A DNA stretch of 64,000 nucleotides from the NCBI GenBank assembly GCA_039881145.1, contig JAYKKI010000008.1, positions 31,478,501 through 31,542,500 of the forward strand, read 5' to 3'. The first letter of the stretch is position 1. Each line of letters opens with the position of its first letter. A model generated the notes under the pieces. The model worked only from the letters and a program-made list of their open reading frames with translations, was not told the origin of the DNA and did no database searches. This DNA comes from Druceiella hillmani. Taxonomy: Eukaryota > Arthropoda > Insecta > Lepidoptera > Hepialidae. This document shows positions 62,355 through 64,000 of the stretch, piece by piece. Made by a program: the position numbers and the translations under genes.

Positions 62355-63133
62355 TCACAGACGGAACTGAAACTGAACTGAAACTCCTTAATGCTAGAAC
62401 TATGAAATTTAGAGAATTGTCGCTCTTTATGATCTACATATTCGTTAATAAAGAATTTTTTAAATTCAATCCCCGATGGGGTAAAAGGATGTATAAAAGT
62501 TTGTGTGAAAGAAAATATAAAATATTGTTTCGGTCGAATTTACTTGAAACTTAACGAAAATACCACACACCAATAAAGATGAAACATGTATTTTAACATT
62601 TCTCTGACAGGTTGTAAGTAGGTGAAAAATTTCGTGTGGCATAAACACTTACTAAACGTTGCATAAACATTCTAACTAATAAGTGATCAAGCACGTATTT
62701 CAACGTTTAAAAAAATTATATGTTAAGAGTACGGTTAAGAATTTGGACCAAATCTATTTATCAAACAAACGGTCCAACTGTAATGAAAATTTCAATCCAT
62801 GAAACTAAATTTCCCTGTTAAAAGTTAAAATCTACTAATAAGATTCTTAATCATGTTTTTAGTTTATGTAATTAATTATTTTTTATTTGTATCGGAGCGT
62901 ATTAATGACGACCTTTAATTCCTAACATTTAATTTTTTATGGATTTCTTCTATAACGAACAGGCATAAATTATGACTAAGCTTACATGGTATCATGAAAC
63001 TGGTGCTATCTGTATATATAATATCAATTTATAGACTTCTTAAGCAGTTCAATTTGTCAAGTCGTCTTTTTTTTATCATGGAGCTCATATCTGTTTTTAC
63101 AGTGATTTTGTATCTACCCATTATAATAAGTAC
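62355..63133. other. AT-rich sequence, no supported gene
   Basis: A GGAACTGAAACTGAACTGAA word at 62362 is a short 11-bp-type duplication. Nothing else is recognisable. Confidence 0.45.
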
Positions 63134-63787
63134 CTTCACAATCAACTATCCAAAATACAACAAGCAAAAAAGAGGATCCTTTTAACGTAAAGACAAAGCG
63201 AATATAGACGGAAACAATAATAATGTTGATCAATCAACAATTAAATATAACAAAAGCAAAAAATATTTATTCTTCTGAACATAAAGCCAATATTAATTGC
63301 TTATTCCTAGGAGTAAATAATGACACATTTACATAATCTACTATCTAAAACGATTGAAGAAAAACGGGAATCCTTTTAACGTAAAGCCAAAGCGAATATA
63401 TTAAGACGGAAGCAATAATAGTGTTAATCAATCAACAATTAAAAATAACAAAAGCAAAAGCAAAAAATATTTATTCTTCTGAACATAAAGCCAAAGTTAA
63501 TTGCTTATTCCTAGGAATAAAATAATGACATATTTAAATAATCTACTATCCAAAACGATTGAAGAAAAACCGGAATTTTGTTAACGTAAAGCCAAAATGA
63601 ATATATTAAGACAGAAACAATAATAATGTTCATCAATCAACAATTAAAAATAACAAAAGCAAAAAATATTTATTCTTCTGAACATAAAGCCAAAGTTAAT
63701 TGCTTATTCCTAAGAGTTAAACAATGACACATTTATAAAATCTACTATCCAAAACGATTGAAGAAAAAAGGGAATGCTGTAAAGCCA
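63134..63787 (+). repeat. Tandem array, three units of about 195-205 bp
   Basis: TTAACGTAAAG starts units at about 63182, 63376 and 63581, and a partial fourth begins near 63778. Each unit contains AATCAATCAACAATTAAA-type sequence, then AAAAATATTTATTCTTCTGA, AACATAAAGCCAA, TTGCTTATTCCTA and CAAAACGATTGAAGAAAAA. No coding frame is kept through the units. Confidence 0.93.
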
Positions 63788-64000
63788 AATTATATTTCCT
63801 AAAATTAGGATTTGCATCCACATTTATAGAGAGCTTAGAGACGTCCACTCACTACATGTGGACTTGTGCTCGACCGATTGACTGGCTGTATTTACAAGCG
63901 AACATTTATTATTGTTATTACAATAATGTTTGAATCTTTGATACTCTACAATAAATCCTACACTTATGTTTCGTTTTGACAAAACGTAACACGCACACAA
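63788..64000. other. Window edge, no recognisable feature
   Basis: The sequence is slightly GC-richer than the array to its left (CACTACATGTGGACTTGTGC). No frame or repeat is evident. Confidence 0.4.

Noticed and set aside
1..64000. Conserved microRNA genes, telomeric TTAGG arrays, rRNA and tRNA genes
   Set aside because: Reading for common insect microRNA seeds (let-7, bantam, miR-1, miR-10, iab-4 and others), TTAGG arrays and tRNA cloverleaves gave no match.

Overview
The window is eukaryotic nuclear DNA from an insect, almost certainly a moth or butterfly (Lepidoptera). It is AT-rich and has long (TA)n tracts and short random open frames. It carries degenerate Jockey-type LINEs, a mariner relic, tRNA-derived SINEs with (ATAA)n tails, and at least six copies of a dispersed repeat that begins GGTTCCGTA and ends near GTCCGACNCGCAC. 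I recognise that last family as typical of lepidopteran genomes. I find no intact protein-coding gene that I can name and no rRNA or tRNA gene. The best reading is an intergenic or intronic stretch, a gene desert.

Layout from left to right. 0-5 kb has a GC-rich island, a striking 140-bp near-perfect palindrome (562-701), a reversed dispersed repeat, a (TA)n tract and a small LINE scrap. 5-13 kb is AT-rich with several GC islands and the first copy of a palindromic element. 13-25 kb holds the best palindromic element (13645-13946), a SINE, two dispersed repeats and a CpG-rich island with an E-box pair and a homeodomain palindrome. 25-29.6 kb is a repeat cluster: a dead LINE (25.2-27.1 kb), two (TA)n tracts, a dispersed repeat containing a 3 x 196-bp array, and another palindromic element. 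30-36 kb is AT-rich with GC islands, one carrying GATA and Exd/Hox-like sites. 36.5-40.0 kb is a nearly full-length but dead Jockey element. 40.5-50.4 kb alternates motif-rich GC islands, three palindromic-element copies and a second SINE. 50.4-64 kb is mostly AT-rich, with a mariner relic, a GC island, a 36-bp minisatellite that ends in its own inverted copy, and a 195-205-bp tandem array at the right edge.

Two themes stand out. The first is a family of seven elements made of a long palindrome plus a one-sided tail of about 45 bp. The apex of the palindrome differs in every copy, and one copy has collapsed to the tail plus arm stubs. The second is a scatter of about 14 GC-rich islands in AT-rich desert. 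Several are dense in homeodomain, GATA, Exd/Hox, Runx, TCF/SOX, POU, forkhead and E-box consensus words, which is how enhancers of a developmental gene outside the window would look. That reading is inference and needs cross-species alignment.
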